From contig CP136069.1 in NCBI GenBank assembly GCA_032622095.1, positions 88,124,958 to 88,188,957 of the forward strand: 64,000 nt of DNA, written 5' to 3'. Positions 35,319 to 46,304 of the stretch are shown here, piece by piece. Position numbers and translations under genes: made by a program. This DNA is from Siphonodentalium dalli (lineage: Eukaryota > Mollusca > Scaphopoda > Gadilida > Siphonodentaliidae). The number at the start of each line of letters is the position of its first letter. Position 1 is the first letter of the stretch. The notes under the pieces are model-generated. The model saw only the letters and a program-made list of their open reading frames with translations. It was not told where the DNA came from and searched no databases.

Positions 35319-36246
35319 ACATAACACCAGGGTGGTTAGCATAAAGGTTTAAGGTTTCATTTTCAAATGGAGATATATTCTTAAATGTGAGATAATTATC
35401 CCCAGGCCACGAGTTGGTAAATCGATCTATCTTGACAATACTGTCTAATGTGTCATTAACAAAAGTTGGTGGTAAACCTGGATGGTTAACATGCGTATAC
35501 AACAATGTATTGTGTGATTTTAATGGATGAACATTATGTGGAGACATAAGATTAATCGTTTTACGATTACATGTTTCAAGAGCATCATAACACATGGTTT
35601 TCAACCCGGTAACTTGTATTTCCGGGGTGATTAACGGAGTAGGAATGAAGTTGGCACCTCGTCCTAACGTAGAAATCAAGTTCTCCGGCAAACGCCAAGG
35701 TACAAAGTTAAAGACCTTCTCGCGCGTCGTAATATATTCCTTGTTAAGCATAAACAAATAGGAATCTAGTGTCCGCATGTGGGATCGATAGCCGAGATTA
35801 TGAAATAATAAAGATGGCAATGCATCTGACAATTTAACGATAGAAGACATCTCACTGTACTGTGATTGGCTGAATGTGGAATGATGGGAATATACACTAA
35901 GATTACTCCCAATATCATGTAATTCTTTAACTGTATCCATATATAGAGATAAGTTTACATTAAAATCTTTAATATGATTGTTCAATATATCAAATGAGTC
36001 ATCAAGGGTTGATTGGGTTACATTATTAACATATGTACATTTGATGTCAGAGTATTTTGGAAAAATGCTCTCATAAGTAAGGATAACATCTTGTCTCCTA
36101 GAGGAGGAAAGGTCTAACAATGCATAAGTGTAAGGATCATGAATATGTCTCTGTAACAACTTGATGCGTTCTTCGAAATTGCTAACATTTTCTTTAAATG
36201 CCGATGCACACATTTCAGGATGGTTAAAAAACCGAAAATATGCCAT
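35308..36246 (-). CDS. orphan 312-codon open frame, unrecognised protein
   Basis: The longest frame in the window outside known TE proteins, intronless and with ordinary amino-acid use. It starts MAYFRFFNHPEMC, has a helical Lys/Glu/Asp-rich first half, a DYIF-like aromatic middle, and a Pro/Asn-rich C-terminal part with two 'NHPG' strings (VNHPGLPPTF and YANHPGVMSF). No signal peptide or membrane segment is obvious. I recognise no family. A structural protein of a large DNA virus or virus-like element is a bare possibility from its style only, without homology evidence. Its stop falls eight bases inside the 292-bp repeat, so the C-terminus may be set by a rearrangement. Upstream lies the duplicated iteron region. 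It could also be a host retrogene. Confidence 0.45.
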   Translation of the reverse strand: MAYFRFFNHPEMCASAFKENVSNFEERIKLLQRHIHDPYTYALLDLSSSRRQDVILTYESIFPKYSDIKCTYVNNVTQSTLDDSFDILNNHIKDFNVNLSLYMDTVKELHDIGSNLSVYSHHSTFSQSQYSEMSSIVKLSDALPSLLFHNLGYRSHMRTLDSYLFMLNKEYITTREKVFNFVPWRLPENLISTLGRGANFIPTPLITPEIQVTGLKTMCYDALETCNRKTINLMSPHNVHPLKSHNTLLYTHVNHPGLPPTFVNDTLDSIVKIDRFTNSWPGDNYLTFKNISPFENETLNLYANHPGVMSFA

Positions 36247-36317
36247 GCTGGAAAAATGAGTAAGGTAGTGGTTAATATGGTGCTGTGTAATTGTATAGAA
36301 ACCATAACTATGATTCT

Positions 36318-37640
36318 ATGGAATGCGGGTATTGTGCAGGAGGAAAATATGGACATGAGTGTGATATGAGTGGGTGAAAACCCATATCATGGATCTAATG
36401 CCATAATACATGCAAACAAACAGGTGCACGGGCGAAACCTGGCCAATTACGATAGCAGAGAGATCTCATGCGACAATTTCAATGATGTACAATATTGATA
36501 ACTTAAAATTAATTTGAGGATTAATTAACTCATATGAATGTGGAATAGAATATATTTATAGGTGACGATTGTGTTCTGGACACCTAAAATAAAATGATAT
36601 GATCACTCGCCAATGAGGAATGCCAAATTATTAGAATATATTTATAGGTGATGGTTGTGTAATAGGGTTAAATCAAGTAATCACTCGTGAATGAGAGAAA
36701 ACATTTCAACTAAGATATAATTATAGGTGATGATTGCATTAGGGTCTATTGAGATTAAATAACGCAATCACTCGTCGATGAGAGATGACATGTAATTAGA
36801 TTATATTTCTAGGTGAAAATGTTTTAGGGGTATTGAAAGTCCCTTAAGTTTAAATGGATATAAGGGATAGAATATGCAAATAATCAGTAACCCTAAAACT
36901 TAAATCAAGTGATTACTCGTCAATTACTTCATACGTAAAAGTGACACAAGTTTCATGTAGGCATCTCAGCTACTGCCAGCAAAAACATCGTGTAGATCGT
37001 TACATCGGAAAGAATGTAAAAATGGATACATCCCTCTTGAAAGATTCTGTGGAAGGCGTGCGCAAAGCAGGAGGAGAATATGGATATGAGCACCGTGTGC
37101 ACGGGTGAAAACACACGTCATGGATTTAAAGCCATAATAAAGGGAAAACAGTCAGGTACATGGGCGTAACCCGTTCAGGTGCGATAGTGAAATTATAACT
37201 GGTATACCGTATAACAAAATGAGTTCAATCAGTGAGCATACAATTATCAGGTATTTAAAGTAACATATATTGGATAAAATCAAGTAATCACTGGTCAATG
37301 AGAAATACCATAGTGGGGTGTATATGCGGGTAATGACTGTGTTAGAGTTCAATCGAGTGATCACTCGTCAATGAGAAAAGTCATATTACTAAGACTATGT
37401 TTATAGGTGATCATTGTAAGGGTTATAGAAATTAAATATTGTAATCACTCGTCAATGAGAAATAAAAATTATTATAATTATCTCAGGTGGTGATTGCATT
37501 AGGGAATATCAAGTGCATCATGTTTGAATTACCAACATGGATGGGAATTTTATATATATACATGAATTATAAGTGGTTTGGATAAAAGTCAATCAAGGGA
37601 TCAATAGTCAATGAGTTCACAAGATATTGTGCGGCTAAGT
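36318..37640. repeat. duplicated iteron region upstream of the orphan frame
   Basis: Two large units. Each opens with about 140 bp (36318-36465 and 37055-37190, sharing 'aggagaatatggatatgag' and 'catggat..aagccataat') and is followed by about four copies of an iteron. The iteron pairs ttataggtgatgattgtg with atcactcgtcaatgag. The second half is seen near 36605, 36681, 36768, 36912, 37288, 37364, 37447 and 37602. The GTGAT and ATCAC parts are inverted relative to each other. It is non-coding and could be a control or replication region of the adjacent element. Confidence 0.6.
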
Positions 37641-37736
37641 TCGACGTGGATTTATGGTGCCATAGATCTGAAACTTTACATTTATGTTCCCCATGGACCA
37701 CTGAGTATTTTAAGACCGGGATACATTGCCACACGA

Positions 37737-37961
37737 TCACTCCCTGGCAACGGTTGCTATGCAGCTACCCGAAATTGAATATAAAATGCAATTATAGCTT
37801 TTATCGATGAATTTCAGCCCTAGGAAATGGCGTTTTCGATGCAGCCCATGCCCCATTGTGAAATTTGTTATATATCTGGCCGGATGAGTGAACCAAACTT
37901 GTTTAAGGGTAGCAACGGTTGCTAACCCCAAATGATCCAATGACACCAGTGCCCTGAGCAT
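37737..37961 (-). repeat. dispersed repeat with conserved open frame, copy 1
   Basis: The minus strand aligns with the plus strand at about 47430-47690. Both copies keep an open frame with the spaced match WFT...YI.NFT.G..LH.K...LGL...SC.ATV. The flanks contain gcaaccgttgc inverted repeats. It may be a piece of an old TE or a protein-coding relic. No family is recognised. Confidence 0.4.
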
Positions 37962-38299
37962 TCAATCGTATTATGCGCCATTTTAGACATTTCCTAGGCG
38001 CATGTTACGTTTTTCCGAAATCACGTGACGAGCGTTTCAGTCGGTCTCGTCGACAATCAAATGCCAGAGTGCATCATCCCAAAATCAATTTAAGTAATCC
38101 ACCTTGGGGTGTACTGTCCATACTTATTGAAGTTGGTACATTCATTGGTCCCGGTTTCTCTTTCGGCGTAAGGTACGAATAACAAACGAATTTGCATCCA
38201 TTTTCAACGTATGGACATTATGATCACCGTGACTAATTGCAGGTATGAAGCCACGCCCATACCTCTACATAAGCTCCGCCCACTTCCACAACACATCAA

Positions 38300-38491
38300 C
38301 TACCCCATACATTGATCTCTTGTCGTATCTCTACTTGAAGCGACTGACGTCTGAATCTCTCCCAGTGTCACTGTGCTTTCGTTCTCCCATTCTAACTCAC
38401 AAATGGCGTAGTCATCATCATCGAAATCTTCCGCGTCCGATTCCAAAATTTGCCGGACCACCTCGTCTACCGAAAATGTTTTAGGCTTCAT
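38300..38491 (-). pseudogene. possible piggyBac transposase N-terminal fragment
   Basis: A 63-codon frame starting MKPKTFSVDEVVRQILES and followed by an acidic DAEDFDDDD stretch. This looks like the disordered acidic N-terminus of piggyBac-family (PGBD) transposases. About 190 bp above it sits 'ggttcaaagggttaa' (38683-38697), a piggyBac-like terminus with TTAA in reverse orientation. That is the right position and strand for the 5' end of such an element. The catalytic core is absent. The call is from style plus context, not a domain hit. Confidence 0.4.
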
Positions 38492-38732
38492 AATTCATTA
38501 TGTTGTGTGCTTAAACACAATAGCAACAAGACACTAACAAAAACATAATTATTGGACAAGCAGACGACCGCGACGATGTATGTAAACAACAAACACGTTG
38601 CGGTCGATATATGGCCGGTCCAGCGGCCGGGATAACGCTGGGGTATTTGGAGGTTCACGCTGCGGCCGGTTTTCCGGCCTCTCGGGTTCAAAGGGTTAAA
38701 ATATTAATAGTTGTTACTAGTGTATTTATTCC

Positions 38733-38833
38733 CTATCCAATTAATAAAATTTCATTATAAGAATCCAACATGAGACAATCTCTGTCTGAGGAAGGGTTTT
38801 TTATTTCACTGCACCACATTGTTCTGAGTGGTA
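38733..38833 (-). CDS. possible diverged C-type exon with stop
   Basis: Behind a good acceptor (tgtttacag) and read with two leading bases, the frame gives WCSEIKNPSSDRDCLMLDSY, then a stop at 38733. C-x11-C, the following Leu and a nearby Tyr-Asn match exon C. AATAAA lies two bases beyond the stop. It could be an alternative terminal exon or a dead C exon. It sits between T4 and T3, where a C/D pair would be expected. Low confidence. Confidence 0.3.
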
Positions 38834-39279
38834 CTGTAAACACAATACCACTGAATGAAACAAGCATGCGTAACAGCACATTACATGACGTAACACTGCA
38901 TTGGTTTACTGCTATATTAAAGTACATTGACACCAGAGCTGTTCAGTCTCACGGATTGTCCGTGAGACTCCCGGATTGCCATGGAAATTCCGCAAATACG
39001 GATAACCCCCAATTTCTCCCGGATTCAGCAAAAACCCGCATTCAAACTAAAATAAAAAAACAATGTTTTTTTATTTGTTTGAATAGATATTTGTGGGGAA
39101 TTCCCCAAATGACAGGAAATTCCTTATTTCCAGTACCGTAAATACCCACACATTAACATTCAAAGAATTTACCGTCGGTAACTTTTGATTGAAGACTGAT
39201 CAGTTGTGAACTGTGACTGATATTAATTGATTTTCACACTCTGGTGAAGCCACACGTATAAAGGTGTGTTGTTATATAG

Positions 39280-39690
39280 TATACAATACGTATAATCACA
39301 AGTGTGCAACTGTATTGTAAGGGCTCATAGATGAACATTTCTTATTAACGGATTAGTGGCATGCATTGCAAACGAAATAAAACTGTTAGATGGGTCATTT
39401 TGTACTTTCGTTTTCACCCATACATGTCCGGTTATAACCTTTGTAACTTGGTTTTGTTTTTACTTATTTTAAACAAAGTATACAATACGTTTAATCACAA
39501 GTGTGCAGCTGTATTGTAAGACCCCATTGATGAACATAAGTAACGGATACTTTATGATTTAAGTTCACTGATAGTGGTATGCATTGCGAACGGAATGTGT
39601 CCATTTCTTTTGCGGGTAAAACTTTTAAGACGGGTCATTTTGTACTTTCGGTTTCACGCATACATGTCCGGTTGTAACCTGTGTAAAAAA
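39280..39690. repeat. ~200-bp imperfect tandem duplication
   Basis: 'tatacaatacgt.taatcacaagtgtgca' through 'catacatgtccggtt.taacct' occurs at 39281-39440 and again at 39478-39680 with indels. Non-coding. Confidence 0.75.
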
Positions 39691-39828
39691 TTATTTTTGG
39701 AACATGAATATATTTGGGCATACCCACCAGTAATATGACTAACGTTATTACCTCCAGCCAATGCTGACAAGAGAGAACGTCGCCACCCCAGCCAACAGAA
39801 CTTTCTGGTGATGTCAAAGTTATTGGGA

Positions 39829-40060
39829 AAAAAATGTATTATTACTAAATTGTATGGTGGCTCTTGTTTTATGAAATTATGTTCATCTGCATGGATGTGA
39901 CTGGGAGTAAATTTTTTTCAGAGTTGTGAATCCCCCTCCCCAAAAAAATGTATTATTACATTTTTTTGTATGGTGGCTCTTATTTTATGAAATTATGTTC
40001 ATCTGCATGGATGTGACTGGGAGTAATTTTTTTCAGAGTTGTGAATCCCCCTCCCCAAGC
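39829..40060. repeat. ~116-bp tandem duplication
   Basis: The block from aatgtattatta to gaatccccctcccca is present twice with near identity. Non-coding. The surrounding 39691-39828 and 40061-40540 hold nothing recognised. Confidence 0.85.
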
Positions 40061-40539
40061 ATGATAGTATGGTGAATATTTAGTAGGTTTTATATTTATA
40101 TTTTATAACAATAAATGTCATAAACAAACAAAAGGTAAGTTTTGTATTATCAACAGATCAATGTGACTTTCAGTTTCAATTTCTCTGTCGGAAAACCACA
40201 TCACGAAATTGGGTGATTTATTAAAATATTAATCAATGGCTACGTGGTGAAATGAAACATAAAATAAATCATCAAGTGACATATTAATTCTTGGATAGTT
40301 ACGTGTAATTTCAGTTACAATAAATTATTGTCTGCATTATTAGTCCACACTAGTCCACATTGTACCATCGATTACATCGCACGTGTGTTTTGTTTACTTT
40401 TGTTTCACCGGTTTTTTACCTTGACATTGCAGTCAATACATTCGCACAGCACATTTTTTTCATGCCTACATTGTATCTTACGATTCTCTTAGTTAAATTT
40501 TGAGCAATCGTATTCAATATAAAATAAAAGGTCGGCCGA

Positions 40540-40945
40540 CCAGTGTCCCCCGACAACGTGGCAAGTCGATGGCCGCTTTGTTAAAGAAATTTTCTAAAAT
40601 GTCGATGGCCGCTTTGTTAAAGAAATTAAACCAGAGTTTTGAATCTCTACATTTAAAACTGTAGGAGGAGTTGATTACACCATGAAGGTACCCAATCTCA
40701 TCCAAAAGGCAAAAATGTTCCAAATTTTCTAAGTCGAAAACCCCCCAAAAATATGGAAAAAATTATATTTTTTATTAGCTATATAGATGTTGCAAATCAT
40801 CAACATGTTAGGAACAATATCCCAGAGTTTAAAATCTCTACGTTCAAAACTGTAGGAGGAGTTGATTACACCATGAAGGTACCCAATCTCGGACGCACGG
40901 ACGCACGGACGAGGGTCATTTCTATAGTCCTCCGACAGAAACGTC
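40540..40945. mobile_element. element remnant with repeated 60-bp block and GGACGCACGGACG tract
   Basis: The block 'actgtaggaggagttgatta...gaaggtacccaatctc' occurs at about 40660-40703 and 40848-40890. 'gtcgatggccgctttgttaa' also repeats at 40567 and 40599. It ends in GGACGCACGGACG and a C-rich closing stretch, the same architecture as the elements at 5240 and 44900. Confidence 0.6.
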
Positions 40946-40999
40946 AGGGGACAATGACAAGACAGTGCCGATAAGTAAATCGCGGTAAATGCCTCGCAC

Positions 41000-42010
41000 A
41001 CTATTCCGAATTGATGCGCGCATTTTCAATTTAAAAATAGCTGCGAATGTCTCGTGAACTCTGTGTTCAAATAAAAGTAACTAATGTAATACAATGTCAT
41101 TTCTTTGATTTTTCACATCATGATATGGCCAATTTACTGGAGTATTTCGCAGTGTTAAAGCGCGCAGAATAATAATTTTATTAATCAAACGAGAGAACAA
41201 AACGGCCGATGCACATAAATTTGTGCTACATATTTTATCATTGCTGCTATGACGTCGACAAGGTTCCTAGATTTTTTCATCGTCATCAGCTGCTCAATAA
41301 GTTCAAAGACAACATTCGATACATGGTCAATTGATACTAATACTAAATCTAAGATATATTCTGTTTGAATTTGCAATGAATGTCATTTATGTATTACCGA
41401 ATGGGCAATAGTTATAGCCATGATAAATGACAGTCCCCATTGTACGCCCCAATTGCCAACAACGCGTGTTTACAGGTACATATTTTGTGCGCACGTTATC
41501 AGTGAGCGTTTCTTGGCGGGAGTGTTTTTTAAATAAACCATTTGGATTGAATCATGTGTCCATTCCTTTGTATTTTTCGATTATAGTGTGGAACATATAC
41601 TCAAGATTATGTATTTGTCAATGCGCTTTAACAACATAATTTATTTGGGTACTAATCTAGGCAATCCCCGTGCCCACAATATTGGGCTGAAATTGGCGTG
41701 ATGTTGGGACGTGTAACTCATTATTCGACAATGCGTGAAGAGAAAATCGAAAATGTTGTCAAAACTTTATTGAATTGTCAAAATTGCTCACTCAGTGTAT
41801 TAAAATAAAATATTATTCATATGATCTTGTGATGAATGAGGGGAAAAAATTAAATCAAATCAAATCACAGTTTTATTTGAGAACATATCTAGGGCCAAAA
41901 GAGTTAGAACAACACGGCGTCCTTAGTAACACCAACAACTGCAACAGCGCAGGTGTCTTGGAGTTGACTCGGAACTGTATTTGCTTCGCTGGTCAAATCA
42001 TGATACTGGT
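41000..42010. other. unannotated stretch
   Basis: Short inverted ends gttaaagcgc (41154) and gcgctttaac (41626) could delimit a small MITE of about 480 bp, but no target duplication is evident. No exon, RNA gene or longer frame is supported. Confidence 0.3.
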
Positions 42011-42018
42011 CTTTTTAA

Positions 42019-43198
42019 TAGGGCCCTGCGAATCGGGGATTTCATTTCGAATTGAATCTCGAATCGAATCACGAGAATGATTCGCGAATCGACTCGAATC
42101 TGGAATCGAATCTACACCTTTCGCGGACATCGAAATTTAGCATGATTGTACTGGAGAAAAGTTGAACGAACACCATTAGATTTCATGTAAATCATAAACA
42201 ACTCGACGTGTGTATTATTTTCATTTCTTCTGCGTAAGAAATTAAGAATATAATGTACTAGTTTAGTCATTTACATGGCTCGGGTTCAAACATCGGCGTT
42301 AACTGATAATTACTGTTGTTGTCGCACTTCCAGTGATCGAAAGTGACTGAAACTTTGGATTTCCCGATATCAGTTTTCAAATAGGCCTTCAAACTACCCC
42401 CATTGACTCTCAGGTCATTTACTTTTCTTGATAGCGTTGTGGGGTAGGGTGGGTCATAACTTCCTCCAGTGAGCACATCACACATTTTTTTTAACCTCTC
42501 GCCGGCCACAGACTCAAAAGGTCTCCCATCAACGACAACAAATGTTAGAAGGGTTGCATCAAACTTTTGTTTTGTGTCTGGCATAATTATGCGTTTGGGG
42601 ACAAAATTTTGGCCCATCGTGGACTGTTTCTTAGGTGCAGAATCATGATCACCTACTTGCGAATTTTCTGGAAGTTCAACTTTCGGCGTTTTTGAATTTT
42701 CCATCTGTATCGTTCTCTCGAACAGAGCTGGGTGCTTCCGCTGGACATGCAGCCTATAAAGGTGTGTTGTTGTACCCGTGGGTTGAACAGACAAAAGTGT
42801 GGGGCAGTGCTTGCACGCATATTTGTTCTCGCCTTTTAATAAATTGAACAGGCAACGAAACTCAGCCATTTTGGTTTTGTATTATTTTGTAAACACGCGC
42901 CTCAGGAATTCCCAATTATGTCACTGCAATAGTCATTACGATATTACCTACCTTGGTAATATTTATAGACACGGCGATCCGTTTGATCGCGATGTCTCGA
43001 GTCGCACGATTATTTCTTTGTTTATATGGCATAACAATTGGGTTGTTTTCATCGGGTTATGACAGTTGATTGCCTATATATGATGTCTGATCATGAATGA
43101 TTAGAAAATACTCGAATCGGACAGTTGAATCGAATCGAATCGAATCAGGACGACCGATTCGCGAATCGAATCGAATCTCGAAGCTTCGAAGGGGCCTA
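42019..43198. mobile_element. hAT element, internally deleted, with 8-bp TSD
   Basis: It starts TAGGGCCC and ends GGGGCCTA. The flanks are an exact 8-bp duplication, CTTTTTAA (42011-42018 and 43199-43206), diagnostic of hAT. Both subterminal zones (42029-42115 and 43105-43190) are arrays of GAATCG words in both orientations, probably transposase sites. It contains an N-terminal transposase fragment on the minus strand. At 1.18 kb it is a deletion derivative. Confidence 0.9.
42267..42869 (-). pseudogene. hAT transposase N-terminal fragment (BED finger)
   Basis: 200 codons. Residues about 1-50 form a BED-type zinc finger: CKHC spacing, then HLYRLHVQRKH. A charged linker follows, then the hAT start of the dimer/catalytic region with FDATLLTFVVVDGRPF, a Pro-Pro-Tyr-Pro loop and SVTFDHWKCD, where the Asp lies in the first catalytic-type strand. 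hAT transposases usually exceed 600 residues, so most of the catalytic core and the C-terminal dimerisation domain are gone. The frame itself is intact, so this fragment could still bind DNA. It is transcribed toward the left end of the element. In the family the protein cuts and rejoins element ends in the nucleus. Confidence 0.85.
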
Positions 43199-43458
43199 CT
43201 TTTTAATTCATTAATAGCTCAAAATCATAAACAAGTCAAATAAATATTTTATTAGAAATAAAAATAAAGTTTGTAAATAAAAATATGTAGAATAAAACTA
43301 TATTAGATGACTGTACACAGATCACAGTTGCGGAGTACATTGATTTAGTCGACTTAAAAAATAGCACCGCGACGACGCAGTTTTCGTATTATTATAATTT
43401 TATTATGAAATGTCAATATTTTTGTTGTAAACTATGACCGAAAAATTCCCAAAACTCC

Positions 43459-44232
43459 GGGCGCTCTGGGGCTTTATGGACGCTACGCGGCAGGGCACTC
43501 TGGGGCTTTATGGACGCTACGCGGCAGGGCGCTCTGGGGCTTTATGGACGCTATGTGGCAGGGCACTCTGGGGCTTTATGGACGCTACGCGGCAGGGCAC
43601 TCTGGGGCTTTATGGACGCTACGCGGCAGGGCGCTCTGGGGCTTTATGGACGCTACGTGGCAGGGCGCTCTGGGGCTTTATGGACGCTACGCGGCAGGGC
43701 ACTCTGGGGCTTTATGGACGCTACGCGGCAGGGCGCTCTGGGGCTTTATGGACGCTATGTGGCAGGGCACTCTGGGGCTTTATGGACGCTACGCGGCAGG
43801 GCACTCTGGGGCTTTATGGACGCTACGCGGCAGGGCGCTCTGGGGCTTTATGGACGCTACGTGGCAGGGCGCTCTGGGGCTTTATGAACGCTACGCGGCA
43901 GGGCACTCTGGGGCTTTATGGACGCTACGCGGCAGGGCGCTCTGGGGCTTTATGGACGCTACGCGGCAGGGCGCTCTGGGGCTTTATGGACGCTATGTGG
44001 CAGGGCACTCTGGGGCTTTATGGACGCTACGCGGCAGGGCGCTCTGGGGCTTTATGGACGCTACGCGGCAGGGCACTCTGGGGCTTTATGGACGCTACGC
44101 GGCAGGGCGCTCTGGGGCTTTATGGACGCTACGTGGCAGGGCGCTCTGGGGCTTTATGGACGCTACGTGGCAGGGTGCTCTGGGGCTCTCTGAACGCTAC
44201 GCGGCAGGGCACTCTGGGGCTCTCTGAACGCT
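43459..44232 (+). repeat. 34-bp minisatellite, ~23 copies
   Basis: The unit gggcgctctggggctttatg plus gacgctacgcggca has a period of 34 bp and is very uniform, with variants at a few sites (gcgctc/cactc, acgcgg/atgtgg/acgtgg). Because 34 is not a multiple of 3 and the unit lacks stops, all three plus frames stay open, giving spurious 91-266-codon frames. The array ends at ctaaagggttaa. GC content is far above the neighbourhood. Confidence 0.95.
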
Positions 44233-44890
44233 AAAGGGTTAACAGGTCTGATTGACACTGATTGTGACAAGTGTTTTTTTGCCAACAGAGGTAATAATCT
44301 CTTTGATGTCGGCTGATAGACACAATGTCATTGAAGCCAGTGGCTGCACTGGAATCAAGGGGTTTCAATGACAATGTGAATACTAGTGAATAGTGACCGG
44401 TCATTACGTTGAATAGTGGTTGTTGATTAATGAACAACGGGGATGTTGTAAACCCATTGTATGCTATTTATAATTGGTCTACCGGCTATTTTTACATAAT
44501 CATTTCATTTGATATCATTATAATAACTGTTACTTGATATTCTTAAGACTTCAAATAGATCGGCCCCGCATTGGAGAGCCAGACGAGATAGAATAACAAT
44601 ATGACAGATATATGTTAATATATTTTTTTGCAAAACAAATTTCCACCGGTAAATCCCAGGCAAGTTTGGTCAAATTTGGAAGACGACTTTGTTTTCGCCT
44701 TGCAGACATTCGAGAGCGAAGTCGCCGACTTGAAGTCGATATCTTTGCCCCAGTCGCCTTCTAGCTTGGATGCATGGATAGATGGATAGACAGAACATAG
44801 GACGCACAAAGGCATACACTCCAACATACAACACTTCACTTCCTTTGTTATCACAATAAGATCAAAACAAGAGGTGTGCACTCGAGTGCT
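44233..44890. other. unannotated stretch after the minisatellite
   Basis: It begins with aagggttaac, a reverse piggyBac-like motif. The rest is AT-rich with no supported feature. Confidence 0.35.
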
Positions 44891-44894
44891 AGCA

Positions 44895-45495
44895 TACCCC
44901 CACCGTGGCAAATTCAACCCGCATTATCCGTAAACCCAACAAAAAAGATTTTTAACTTTAAAGAAAAATTCGGACTAATAATATCGATATGGTGTCACAA
45001 GAAGCTTGTACAGAAAATATTATTCAAATTGGTTAATATTTGTTAAAGTTATTAAGTCGGACAGAATTTTCTAAGTCAAAATAAGTCGAAAATGATGTTT
45101 AATATTATGAAAAACAGTCTGAGCCAATCCCTAGCCACATCATGTAGAGAGGGTATTGTGAGAAGCATGTATACCAAAAATTATTGAAATCGGTTCATAT
45201 TTGTTAAAGTTATAATGTCGGACAGAATTTTCGATGTCAAAATAAGTCGAAAATGAGGCGTAACTTAAAAAAAAAATCGGACCAAACCGCAATTAGCATC
45301 ATGCGGAGAGGCAGTCCTAAGGAGATTGCATACAAAAAATTATTTAAATCGGTTCATAGTTGTTCGAGTTATGAGGTCGGACGGACGGACGGATGGACAG
45401 AGGGACACACGGAGTGAGAAAGCGTGACAGACGCACCGGCGGACAGACGCAGTCAATCCAGTATACCCCCCATTTTCTTCGAAAGTGGGGGTATA
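44895..45495. mobile_element. element with three ~130-bp units, GGACGGACGG tract and terminal hairpin
   Basis: Units marked by 'aatttgttaaagtta' and 'tcggacagaatttt' occur near 45030, 45200 and 45350. Then come CGGACGGACGGACGG and a terminal hairpin formed by ataccccccattttc and gaaagtgggggtat (45461-45493). Non-coding. Confidence 0.65.
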
Positions 45496-45604
45496 ATAAA
45501 CTATTATTCTCCTTAGGTTTTATTAACTCTAGTCCCTCAAGGCATTTGAGGAGTGTGCAGCTGACAAAAAACACAGATAATTTGTTAAAACCATTATTAC
45601 CAAG

Positions 45605-46000
45605 AAGAGGATGAAATGAAAGCGTCAATGGCCGTGTAGCCCAACTTGGAGAAGGGATAATGTAATAGATTACAACAATAGAGCAAAAAGAAATGGGAAA
45701 TGTTGATCTGTTTAAGTAATAGTGAAGGACAACATGAAGGGCCATATGAAGTTTTTAATAAAATGGATGGAAAATGGTGGCTGTAGGGCATGCCAAAATA
45801 TTTAATCATTTATAGAGTAAATCCAAGATGACTGCCAGCATCGTGCTGAGAGTAATAGCAAGTTGGCATGTAGGATATAGATGTGTCAAATTCAACGATT
45901 TCAAAATCTGATGCGATTTGGTATCTTTTGAATAATCTGATTCAAAAGGAAATAATATAATTCCCAGCACCCTAGGTCAGGTCCCAAAACTGAATCAATG
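45605..46000. mobile_element. diverged relative of the HINE-like element
   Basis: 'atgaaagcgtcaatggccgt' and 'cccaacttggagaaggga' match the 5' end of the 20921 element, and 'gtaaatccaagatgactgcc' matches its array unit. A single unit and no 3' hairpin remain. Confidence 0.5.
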
Positions 46001-46001
46001 T

Positions 46002-46113
46002 CTCAGTGAGAGCTTTCCGATGAATGGCAACAAGCCATATTTCCGACTAAATCCTGAAAAGTTACCCATAATTCTGCTGTGGTTAAGGAGTCGATTATTT
46101 AGGTCATTACTGT
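46002..46113. mobile_element. foldback element, right half only
   Basis: Begins at the palindrome centre and runs to the usual right end (tcattactgta). The left arm is missing. Confidence 0.75.
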
Positions 46114-46174
46114 AGCTATATATAAGTGCTCTGACTGGTCACAAAAGAAGTCAAGCTCAAAATAAATTGCTTAC

Positions 46175-46210
46175 TTGTTGTTGTTCTTGCTGTTGTCGTT
46201 GAGGTCACAT
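46175..46210 (-). CDS. T4 exon: Thr-rich linker exon
   Basis: A 36-nt minus-strand exon, the shortest of the set. The acceptor is ttctttttcag and the donor gtaagc. In the same 1-1 phase it reads VTSTTTARTTT. The preceding recognised exon in transcript order is D at 49233, which ends with the one base this exon needs. Flanking intron text is shared with T1-T3. Confidence 0.55.
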
Positions 46211-46304
46211 CTGAAAAAGAACCACAGAAAACATAAAGATTCAGCTGCAGATCAATATGTAACAAGGAAGATAACACAAATACAATACATGTAACAAGAT
46301 CATA

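Noticed and set aside
43434-44234. Repeat proteins of 91-266 codons in three frames
   Set aside because: All three come from the 34-bp minisatellite. No promoter, and equal openness in every frame argues against selection on one.
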